Shown here: piece by piece, positions 1 through 7,158 of the stretch
Position numbering within the stretch: position 1 is the stretch's first letter
Layout of the letters: every line of letters begins with the position of its first letter
Assembly: GCA_003223255.1 (NCBI GenBank)
Contig: QHYJ01000246.1
Coordinates: 2,423 to 45,150 of the forward strand
DNA from: Acidobacteriota bacterium
GTDB lineage: Bacteria; Acidobacteriota; Terriglobia; Acidiferrales; UBA7541
Reading direction: 5' to 3'
Length of the DNA: 42,728 bases
Made by a program: the position numbers and the translations under genes
Notes under the pieces: model-generated
Databases searched by the model: none
What the model was told of the DNA's origin: nothing
The model's input: the letters and a program-made list of their open reading frames with translations, nothing else

Positions 1-28
1 TGCGACTCGCTGAGTTCCGTCCTTTTCA

Positions 29-214
29 ATGGAAAGTCCACGATTTTCGCAGCAGCTAATGCTATCCACACGTTCCGGTCCCGTCGTGAAAGGAATTCGA
101 CATCTTGAAAGTAAGCGAGTTTGTTTAGACAGCCGTCGGCCTGCCATCCGCGCCGCGAAATTGGGAAGCCGACTCCCGGTCTAGCTTCGCTAAGCCTTGG
201 ATGGAAAGTCCACG
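29..214. repeat. 14-bp direct repeat pair at the window edge
   Basis: ATGGAAAGTCCACG occurs at 29-42 and again at 201-214. Apart from this I see no recognisable gene in positions 1-235; short open frames exist on both strands but none reads like a known family. The repeat may be left from a duplication or rearrangement in this decayed stretch. Confidence 0.35.
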
Positions 215-235
215 TCGTTGGAACCTCAGTGAACG

Positions 236-559
236 GGTCGTACAGCAGCCTATCCGCTATTGGCACAAACTCCTTGTACCAACGGCCTTTGCCCGTCTTG
301 TTTCCCCCGATCAGCAGAATTGCAGTGCGGCGCGGGTCAAAGGCAAACAGTACCCGGTAAGGCCGTCCCCGGCGCTGAATCCGCAATTCATGTTGGCGTG
401 CCTGGAAGAAGCCACTGAGTCAACGTGCGGCCTTCCCAGCGACGGCCCGAGCCGTCGAAGCAGGTTTACACTTGCCCTCACGTCTTCTTGCTCGGCCTCT
501 GTCAGCTCATCCCACCATGCGCCAAACTCATCGCTGTACTCTACTTGCCATTCCTCCAA
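236..559 (-). pseudogene. Frameshifted RelE/HigB-type (Gp49 family) toxin
   Basis: The minus-strand frame starting at 559 encodes an N-terminus typical of Gp49/HigB-like RelE-superfamily toxins: an acidic start, a W-W-x-x-L segment, then LGRPHVDSV and SRHAN. At about 389-391 this frame leaves the family pattern. The next frame continues it exactly, with ELRIQRRGRPYRVLFAFDP followed by ILLIGGNKTG and the end segment RWYKEFVPIADRLYD. One or four bases appear to be missing at the junction. Members of this family are ribosome-dependent mRNA endonucleases usually paired with an HTH antitoxin encoded just downstream. I find no intact antitoxin in the bases towards position 1, so the module is probably dead. 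The family match is from motif memory; the frame switch is seen directly. A sequencing error could also explain the break. Confidence 0.72.
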
Positions 560-593
560 AGGAATATACCTCGAAAAGCCTTCCGGTCAATAG

Positions 594-1239
594 TGCTGCC
601 GGGAGCGTTCCATCACTGGAACCAACATCCGCGGTTCTAACATGGGTACCGGTGACTCCAGCTACGAACTGGCTGCGCTGCTGAAGGGAGGCCCGGCGCT
701 CAGCGCGGCGCAATTCGCAAATTACAGCCGGCGACGACCGTTGGAGCGAGCCTTACCAGTAGCGCATCCACCGGCCACTACGACCCAAACAGGGTGCTTA
801 TAGTAACCTTGGTTCAAATCGCTGGGCGCTCAAACCGGAAATCGCTGTCTCGCAGCCATTCGGGCGCGACCAGAAGTGGGAGTTCGACGCCTATGCCAAC
901 GCCGAATTCTACACGGGCGACACTTGTTATCATGGAAGGAAAATCCTCCGGCAGCAGGCGCTACGCGGATTCGAAGGACACATTAGCCACTCCTTCACCA
1001 ACAGCCTTTGGACCTCTCTTGATGCGCGTCACTCCTTTCGCGGCACTACCTCCGTCAGCGGCGTGAACCAGAACAACGCGCAGCAGAATTTCACTCTGGG
1101 CAGTGAGGTAAATGTTTCCCTCAATTCCCACAATTCGCTAGTCTTTGACTTTGCTAAGGCGCTGGTGCACCAAAATAGCGCGGCTTACACCGGCTTCGGC
1201 GCGAAGTACAACTACACCTGGGGCAAGGGCTACAAGTAA
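594..1239 (+). pseudogene. Decayed MetA-pathway-like outer membrane transporter
   Basis: Three consecutive plus-strand frames read as one protein of the PF13557 type (putative MetA-pathway of phenol degradation; outer membrane beta-barrel). Segment 1 (594 to about 735) has GTGDSSYELAALLKGGPAL. Segment 2 (about 737-797) continues with TVGASLTSSASTGHYDPN. Segment 3 (799-1239) continues with SNLGSNRWALKPEIAVSQPF, then FYTGDTCYHG, FTNSLWTSLDARHSF, and ends FGAKYNYTWGKGYK-stop. These motifs occur in the family order and end at its usual C-terminus. No intact start with a signal peptide is visible, so the 5' end is also lost. Two frameshifts plus 5' loss favour true decay over sequencing error. In the family the barrel is thought to let hydrophobic substrates pass; nothing here gives its original substrate. 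Confidence 0.75.
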
Positions 1240-1386
1240 CCACGGTATAGCTCCGGACCTTTCTGTCATTCTCTCGGTGACCCCCGCCGTTGCTTTTGTC
1301 GCGTGGGTCTGCGCCTTGTTGCCAGCGCTTCGTTGGTTAGTCGTCAAACCGGCGAGGTTCCGAGTAGTACTTGACTTTAGTGATTA

Positions 1387-1897
1387 TCATTGATCAGGAA
1401 GTTGCGAGCGCGATGCCAGGTATTCACCCGCCAGTCGCGCTTCTACATAGGTTCGGATTTCTGTGGCGATACCGGCAGCTAAAACCCCGGTCACCAGCAG
1501 GATGAGGGCAAAATAGAGAACCGCCGTCTGCATAACTGTGAAACCAATTACACGAGCAATGCCATGCCATCCGACGTAATAAGCAGCACCAAAATTTCCA
1601 ATTGAGGATACTATTCCGGAAAGCCAGCACAGTGTGGGTCTTAGCCTCAGAACGGACAGCAGGATGAATGGGGGAAAGGCCAGCACCCAAGGCGTGGCTA
1701 AGGGCCGATAGTCCGGAAGGAGATGGCTGCTGGTCGCAAACGCGACACCAACCGCAGGACAAAACGGCTCGAGCGCAGGAACCAAATACCCAAATACCAA
1801 TGGTGCGCTTTTTCTCGCTCCTGAGCAACGCGTAGCGAAACGCGGAGGACATATCGTGCACCCCATTGGCTCTTGTTAAGAAGATAGAGTCATTCAC
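1387..1897 (-). pseudogene. Remnant of a membrane signalling protein (N-terminal membrane domain)
   Basis: The minus strand encodes about five hydrophobic segments, then IRTYVEARLAGEYLASRS and a stop. The opening part (1897 to about 1795, with MSSAFRYALLRSEKKRTIGI) lies in one frame. The rest (about 1795-1387, with FILLSVLRLRPTLCWLSGIV and YFALILLVTGVLAAGIATEI) lies in another. Membrane segments ending in an I-R-T-x-V-E-A helix resemble the N-terminal membrane domain of class III adenylate cyclases or SpoIIE-type phosphatases, where a cytoplasmic catalytic domain would follow. No catalytic domain follows here. I therefore read it as a frameshifted, C-terminally truncated remnant. The identification is moderate at best; a small independent membrane protein is the alternative. 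Confidence 0.45.
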
Positions 1898-2406
1898 TTT
1901 GGAGACTGTCCAGGTTCTCTATTCTTGATCTAGGAGGAAACAACCACTTTCACTGCAGGAAGGATCGTTCTTAGGCGCACCAGTCGAAACTGACAAAACA
2001 AACAGGCGAGAACCAAGATTGGAATGCCTGCGGGCCAGTCGGGCAAGATCATTCGAGTGTTAATGATTACGCCCACAAGGAGTGTTCCGGGAAAATAAAA
2101 GCCAAAATCCCCTTAGACACGCAAACTCGCGACTTTTAGGCTCGTAGTTAAATTCTGATTTGCTATCTCGTTGATACCTCTTGGCTCTACTATATGGGGC
2201 ACGCAGCTTCTCAATACCTCGTGAGATGTGTCATGATTTGAGAAGGAAAGTTGACCTCCTGTTTAAATGTGGCGCTCGTTCAGCATCTCCGGATTGGGAT
2301 GCCGATCCGATTGCAGCGAGGAGGTTCGCGAGCTCGACGTGCGAAAGAGGCCATTTACTCCTCCAAGTGGAGAGCTACGTAGTTGCTTGGCTGCGCGAGG
2401 AATCTG
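1898..2406. other. 509-base gap with a hydrophobic minus-strand remnant
   Basis: No intact gene is visible. On the minus strand, 2112-1930 is open for about 60 codons and reads as two hydrophobic stretches (including ACLFCQFRLVRLRTILPAVK before the stop), with no credible start or ribosome site. It is probably another membrane-protein remnant. Short plus-strand frames overlapping the kinase start lack family features. The kinase promoter should lie here, but no convincing -35/-10 pair stands out. Confidence 0.4.
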
Positions 2407-4380
2407 ATGCGAGCTTCTCCCAGCGTCAAGAACAACACAATCGAAAGAGATGGTGTCCGAAGTGCATCTGCATTTCGCATAGCCGTTTTGTACGGCACGG
2501 CGCTGCTTTGGGTGGTCGTTGCAATTCTGCAATACAAGTGGGCCACACAGCTTAGTGCCGCGACGGAAGTGCGCATTGGCAGCAACCTACAGTCCTTGAT
2601 GACGAGATGGCAGCGGGATCTTTACGACGAGTTGTCGGCCGTCTGTGTCGCCTTACAAGTTGGGCCAGATTCTGGTGCGCACGATTCCTGGAGTGACTAT
2701 CTTCAGCGGTACGCTGAATGGAATCGGGGCGGGATAAGCAGCGAGGTTGCCGAGGGTGCTTATCCCCATCCAGACCTTGTTTGGGAGATTTACGATTGGC
2801 AAACCAGCGGGCCCGGAAAACCGGAACTGCTGCGCCTCGATCCAAGCAAGAAAACCCTACAAAGTTTAGGCGTGCCCCAGGAACTGGAAACGCTCCTGGC
2901 TCGGCTGAAGGCGAACTCCTCTAACCTGCGTGTGGCGAAGCGGGCTTGGGAATATGGAACTTCATCGGAAAACGAGAGCGGCCTCAGCAGCAATCAAGTC
3001 CGGAGCCCCGGCTTGCGCACGGATGCGCTTGCTGGCTGGCAACTTGACGAAGAAATCCCGGCACTTGTTCATCCCATAGTCCACCACGCCAATCCGTTGA
3101 GCTCTGAGACTCCCATCGATCGCACAACGGTTGATTGGCTTGTGGTCGTTCTGAACCTCCATGTAATCCAGGACCGGATCCTTCCAGAGTTGGCGAGCCG
3201 GCATTTTGCAGGTCCAGACGGTTTGGAATATAAGTTGGCGGTTGTGGCCGTTGACGACAAGCCCAGAGTCATTTATTCCTCCGATTCGACGCTTAGACTT
3301 GAAGATGTTGGCAGCTTCGACTCCATCATGAACATCTTCGGCGCTTCCTCTAATAGGACGAAGGGCGAGTTCTGGCAGTCCGTGAGTCACAGCTCGAATT
3401 TATCAGAACAAGATTGGCACAGCTTCGCAGCGCCGGTCTGGTTCCCGGTCTTGCAATATACATCCCATGATAAACCCTGGGTATTGATTCTCCGGCATCG
3501 GGCCGGACCGGTGGGGAAAATTGCGAGGAGCGTCTTATATCGGAATCTCATCATCGGCGGCGTTGTGTTGTCACTCCTTGCCGTGAACATGGGTCTCTTG
3601 GTTCTTTCAAGTCACCGGGCACACAAGCTCGCGAAAGTGCAAATGGAGTTCGTGGCGTCGGTTTCCCACGAATTGCGCACGCCGTTGGCTGCTATTTTTT
3701 CGGCCAGCGAAAACATCAAAGACGGATACGTGGAGGGAAGGAAGAATCTAAAGTTCTACGGCTCCATTCTCACCAGCCAGACACGTCGACTGATTGACCT
3801 TGTCGACCGCATCCTGCTTTTTGCTTCTACTCGAACGGGGAAGACAAGATATTCGGTGGTCCCTCTCACGGTAGCTGAAATTCTGGCAGTCATTAGAAAG
3901 AATGTGATAGAGGAAATCGAAGAAGAGCGGTGCACGCTCGAGGAGCATATTGAACCGGGTCTGCCGTCCGTTTCTGGCGATTTGTCGGCGGTGTCTGCCT
4001 GTTTGCGGAACCTGATTTCCAATGCCCTCAAGTATGGTGGAGAAGAACGCTGGATTGGTCTGTCCGCCACGTGTCATGAGACCGAGAATCACGCCAAAGA
4101 AGTTTGGTTTAGCGTTCAGGATCATGGGGAAGGCATCAGCGCTTCGGAATTGACACATATTTTTGAACCGTTCTACCGCAGCCCCAAGGTTGTGACGGCT
4201 CAAATCCATGGGACGGGTTTAGGGCTAGCACTGGCAAAGCGCATCGCGGAAGCCCTGGGAGGAAGAATTTCCGTTGTCAGCGAACTTGGGGTGGGAAGCA
4301 CTTTCACCTTGCACCTGCCCGCAGCGAGCCAGCAGGAACTCCTCAACGAGTCAAGCTTGCAAGAAACCACAGGACAATGA
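2407..4380 (+). CDS. Membrane-bound sensor histidine kinase
   Basis: Protein of 657 residues, a HisKA/HATPase_c histidine kinase. A first membrane helix lies at about 24-44 and a second at about 380-402. Between them is a periplasmic sensor region of roughly 335 residues that I do not recognise. The phospho-acceptor sits in VSHELRT (H421). The ATP-binding part has an N box (LRNLISNALKYGG), DHGEGIS, FEPFYR and the GTGLGLALAKRIAEALGG glycine loop, so the catalytic core looks complete. I chose ATG 2407 because GCGAGGAA lies just upstream; an in-frame ATG at 2383 lacks such a site. The response regulator begins three bases after the stop, so the two are surely cotranscribed and cognate. The multicopper oxidase operon follows in the same direction, which suggests control of secreted copper proteins in response to a metal, redox or envelope signal; this is inference. 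Confidence 0.93.
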   Translation: MRASPSVKNNTIERDGVRSASAFRIAVLYGTALLWVVVAILQYKWATQLSAATEVRIGSNLQSLMTRWQRDLYDELSAVCVALQVGPDSGAHDSWSDYLQRYAEWNRGGISSEVAEGAYPHPDLVWEIYDWQTSGPGKPELLRLDPSKKTLQSLGVPQELETLLARLKANSSNLRVAKRAWEYGTSSENESGLSSNQVRSPGLRTDALAGWQLDEEIPALVHPIVHHANPLSSETPIDRTTVDWLVVVLNLHVIQDRILPELASRHFAGPDGLEYKLAVVAVDDKPRVIYSSDSTLRLEDVGSFDSIMNIFGASSNRTKGEFWQSVSHSSNLSEQDWHSFAAPVWFPVLQYTSHDKPWVLILRHRAGPVGKIARSVLYRNLIIGGVVLSLLAVNMGLLVLSSHRAHKLAKVQMEFVASVSHELRTPLAAIFSASENIKDGYVEGRKNLKFYGSILTSQTRRLIDLVDRILLFASTRTGKTRYSVVPLTVAEILAVIRKNVIEEIEEERCTLEEHIEPGLPSVSGDLSAVSACLRNLISNALKYGGEERWIGLSATCHETENHAKEVWFSVQDHGEGISASELTHIFEPFYRSPKVVTAQIHGTGLGLALAKRIAEALGGRISVVSELGVGSTFTLHLPAASQQELLNESSLQETTGQ

Positions 4381-4383
4381 AAC

Positions 4384-5076
4384 ATGCTTGAGAGCATCCT
4401 TTTAGTAGAAGATGAAGCCGCCTTACGGGCCACCCTGGGTGACCGGCTTCGCGGCGAGGGTTACGTCGTTGACACAGCCGTCGATGGAATCGAAGCTGTT
4501 GAGAAAGCTGCCAACCTGCCCTTTGACTTAATCATTCTCGACCTTATGTTGCCGTCACGAAGCGGATTTGATGTTTGCCGCGACATCCGCCAAGCGGGAA
4601 TGGCTACTCCCATTCTGATCCTGACCGCTCGCGACCAAACCACGGATAAGGTGGCGGGACTAAGGCTTGGCGCGGACGATTACGTGACCAAGCCGTTTGA
4701 GGCCGCTGAACTTATCGCGCGCATCGAAGTTTTGCTGCGGCGCGTGCCCGTAAGGACGGGCCAAGGTACCCACGAATTTAGCTCGATCGTTGTCGACGCG
4801 AAGCGATCCACCGTTACGCGAGCTGGAAAGCCAGTCTATGTTACGGCTCGCGAGTTTCAACTTCTCCGCTACTTCATCGAACGACCTGGAATAACGATTC
4901 CACGCAAGGAACTGCTGCAAGCGGTTTGGGGCTATGTGGCGGATTCTCTCACGCGAACTGTCGATGCTCATGTTGCAAGCCTTCGACAGAAGTTGGAAGA
5001 GAATCCGAAGCGGCCGGAACTAATAGTCACGGTTTCCGGGACCGGCTATAAATTTGTGGGACACAACCGCAGCTAG
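4384..5076 (+). CDS. OmpR/PhoB-family response regulator
   Basis: Protein of 230 residues with the standard two-domain layout. The receiver domain (about 1-120) has the acidic pocket E9/D10, phospho-acceptor D53 in ILDLMLPS, T81 in LTARD and K103 in VTKPFEA, so all conserved receiver residues are present. The C-terminal winged-helix domain (about 130-228) contains VTAREFQLLRYF and ends with the family-typical TVSGTGYKF. It starts three bases after the kinase stop and is its evident partner. Regulators of this type bind paired direct repeats spaced 10 or 11 bp; just such repeats (TGWAAW at 5311, 5322 and 5332) lie in the gap before the multicopper oxidase operon, which is therefore the likely target. 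The ligand or stress sensed cannot be read from the sequence. Confidence 0.95.
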   Translation: MLESILLVEDEAALRATLGDRLRGEGYVVDTAVDGIEAVEKAANLPFDLIILDLMLPSRSGFDVCRDIRQAGMATPILILTARDQTTDKVAGLRLGADDYVTKPFEAAELIARIEVLLRRVPVRTGQGTHEFSSIVVDAKRSTVTRAGKPVYVTAREFQLLRYFIERPGITIPRKELLQAVWGYVADSLTRTVDAHVASLRQKLEENPKRPELIVTVSGTGYKFVGHNRS

Positions 5077-5278
5077 TTTCCTTCATCGGACCGCTCCACA
5101 AAGCGGCAGCCTGCGTCATCTAATCTGGTTTTGATTGCAATGCCATTTTCCATTTGAAGATTCTTGAGCTTAGGCGCACGCTCCAGAGATTGTTACTCTG
5201 GTGGTCCACTTCTAGGCAGGAAATAGCTACCTTTTTCACACAGCTTTTGGCTCTCTGCGGCAATCACAACTGTAATGT

Positions 5279-5293
5279 CCGTTTACAAAACGG
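5279..5293. promoter_or_regulatory. Inverted repeat CCGTTT-ACA-AAACGG
   Basis: A perfect 6-bp dyad with a 3-base centre, upstream of the oxidase operon and just before the phased direct repeats. It could be an operator half of the same control region; no known consensus is matched. Confidence 0.35.
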
Positions 5294-5310
5294 CGATGCT
5301 CTGGCCTTTA

Positions 5311-5337
5311 TGTAAAAAATGTGAAATCTCTTGAAAT
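5311..5337 (+). promoter_or_regulatory. Candidate response-regulator box: three phased TGWAAW repeats
   Basis: TGTAAA at 5311, TGAAAT at 5322 and TGAAAT at 5332 are spaced 11 and then 10 bp, so they lie on one face of the helix. OmpR/PhoB-type regulators bind direct repeats with this spacing, and such a regulator is encoded immediately upstream. The assignment is inferred from spacing and position. Confidence 0.45.
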
Positions 5338-5468
5338 GCGCGCATTCCGTGACGTTTGTTTGTTAGCAGTCAAATAGAAAGTCCCTTCCTGCGCCTAATC
5401 TCTTCCCGTTGCGCCGGCTAAATCCCGGCTGAGAAGTTTCGAATCACGTGCAAACACGCGAGGCCACT

Positions 5469-7148
5469 ATGAAAAAGTTGTTCCGAGTTGGATTGCCTTT
5501 ACTCCTATTCTGTTTGGCACCGCTCGTCGTAAGCGCCCAGTCATTCCGGGTGCAATGTCCGACAAGCACGATTACCCACCCAGACCCCAGCAATTCCGGC
5601 GTTAACAGTTCGGAACCCGCGTACAACGGGCCGACGTACACAGGAACTTCGGCGGACTACACAACCGGTCGCACCGGTCCGGCGAACGGCGCCATCAAGT
5701 GCCAGCAGATCGGCGGTGGCGACGGCTTCTCGACGATGGGTGACGGCACACAGATTTACATGTTCTCCTTCGGGCCGTTGTCTGGGCTTGCAGACATCGC
5801 AAATGGCTTGCCCGGCACGGAGTTCCCGAGCGTGTTCAATACCGTTTATCCGGGAACGTTTTTGCCCGGCGACCCTGCCGCCACACTTGGTGCGGGCAGC
5901 GGTGGGGTGGGCATTAATGCAAACCCGGTTCCCATAGGGTTTACCTATAACGGTGCCGTGGGCTTGGCTCCTGACGTCGATGCGCATGCCAACGGTCTTT
6001 GCGGGGGCACGGCACAACCGTCGTGTCTCAATGGGCACGTAGATCCTCGCGCGATCATTGACGTTGGAGTCATGAATGGCAATATCCCGGCGCCGCTGTT
6101 GGCGATGGACGAGGACGACGAAGTCTTCTTTACGCTCACCAACGTGGGCATGATCATGCGGCCGGATCTGTTCGAGCAGCACACCGTCCACTTCCACGGC
6201 TATCCCAACGCTTCTTCGTTCTACGACGGCGTGCCGGACGCCTCGGTCGCCATCAACATCGGCGGCAGCTTCACCTATTACTATTTTGCTCCAGATGCCG
6301 GAACTTATTTTTGGCACTGCCACATTACTCCTCCCGAGCACTTGCAGATGGGCATGGTCGGCCAGCTTTATGTGCGTCCGCGTCAGGATCGAGTCCCTGC
6401 CGGCGGCGACCTTTTCACATATCTGGGTTACCAGCAAAACGATCCACGCACGAAATGCGATACCTCCGCCGATATCCTGTGCAGCAATCCCCTGCCGGCC
6501 GTCAATACGGGCGCGACGAATCCACCGGCCGTTTATAACGCAGCGGCGAGCGGCACTAACGGGCCGAGGCCGGGGTATGCCTATAACGACGGCGATGGCT
6601 CGACGTTCTACGACGTCGAGTATCCTATCCAGATACACGGCTTCGATCCCAACTTCCACTTTGTCGGCATGACCTTCAACCCCGAAGAATTCAACGACAT
6701 GAAGGACAAGTATTTCCTGCTCAATGGTCGGAGCTACCCCGACACGGTAACGCCCGGTCCCCTGGCCACACAAGTGACAGATGGAAAGATGCACTTCTCC
6801 CAGCCGCTGCCCTCGATCATCAACATCCCGGCCGGCGGGAAGGCGCTCCTGCGCATTGACGACCTGGATGTTACGGAGTATCAGACCTTAGCGTCGCTCG
6901 GAATTCCGATGACCGTGATTGGGTTCAACGCCAAGCTTTTGCGCGACCAGGCTGGAAACAACCTGTACTACAACACAAACTCGATCACGCTAGGCGGGGG
7001 CGAGTCTCTCGACGTGATTCTGGATGCCAGCGATACAACGAAGTATCCCTCGGGCAGCGTGTTCTATCTGTACACCCCGAATCTCGACCACCTTTCCAAT
7101 GACGCTGAAAATTTTGGCGGGCTCATGACCGAGGTCCACATCAACTAG
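5469..7148 (+). CDS. Secreted multicopper oxidase, chain A (type 1 site and half a trinuclear site)
   Basis: Protein of 559 residues with a signal peptide (MKKLFRVGLPLLLFCLAPLV, cleavage near VSAQ). ATG 5469 is chosen because GAGG lies five bases before it and the signal peptide starts there. The cupredoxin core carries HTVHFHG (H238, H241, H243) and WHCHITPPEHLQMGM (H283, C284, H285, H291, M296). H238/C284/H291/M296 fit a type 1 copper site, and the two HxH pairs fit half of a type 2/type 3 trinuclear cluster. The spacing HCH-x5-H-x4-M is two residues longer than the usual HCH-x3-H-x4-M. This module lies in the middle of the chain. The remaining 260 residues are cupredoxin-like (GGKALLRIDDLDV, GGGESLDVILDAS) with no further HxH motif. 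Alone the protein lacks four of the eight trinuclear histidines; chain B, ten bases downstream, has them. Substrate unknown; a laccase-like metal or phenol oxidase is possible. Confidence 0.88.
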   Translation: MKKLFRVGLPLLLFCLAPLVVSAQSFRVQCPTSTITHPDPSNSGVNSSEPAYNGPTYTGTSADYTTGRTGPANGAIKCQQIGGGDGFSTMGDGTQIYMFSFGPLSGLADIANGLPGTEFPSVFNTVYPGTFLPGDPAATLGAGSGGVGINANPVPIGFTYNGAVGLAPDVDAHANGLCGGTAQPSCLNGHVDPRAIIDVGVMNGNIPAPLLAMDEDDEVFFTLTNVGMIMRPDLFEQHTVHFHGYPNASSFYDGVPDASVAINIGGSFTYYYFAPDAGTYFWHCHITPPEHLQMGMVGQLYVRPRQDRVPAGGDLFTYLGYQQNDPRTKCDTSADILCSNPLPAVNTGATNPPAVYNAAASGTNGPRPGYAYNDGDGSTFYDVEYPIQIHGFDPNFHFVGMTFNPEEFNDMKDKYFLLNGRSYPDTVTPGPLATQVTDGKMHFSQPLPSIINIPAGGKALLRIDDLDVTEYQTLASLGIPMTVIGFNAKLLRDQAGNNLYYNTNSITLGGGESLDVILDASDTTKYPSGSVFYLYTPNLDHLSNDAENFGGLMTEVHIN

Positions 7149-7158
7149 GAGAGCAGCA

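Larger units (their letters stand above)
5077..5468. other. 392-base control region between the two-component system and the oxidase operon
   Basis: This gap has no gene. It holds an inverted repeat at 5279-5293, three phased direct repeats at 5311-5337, and a 12-bp palindrome AATGCGCGCATT at 5335-5346, all clustered 120-190 bases before the first oxidase start. A weak hairpin (CCGCT/AGCGG) lies shortly after the regulator stop. I could not fix a -35/-10 pair with confidence. Confidence 0.5.

Noticed and set aside
5541-6794. 417-codon antisense open frame in chain A
   Set aside because: It shows no protein-like pattern, and the sense strand encodes copper motifs and a signal peptide.
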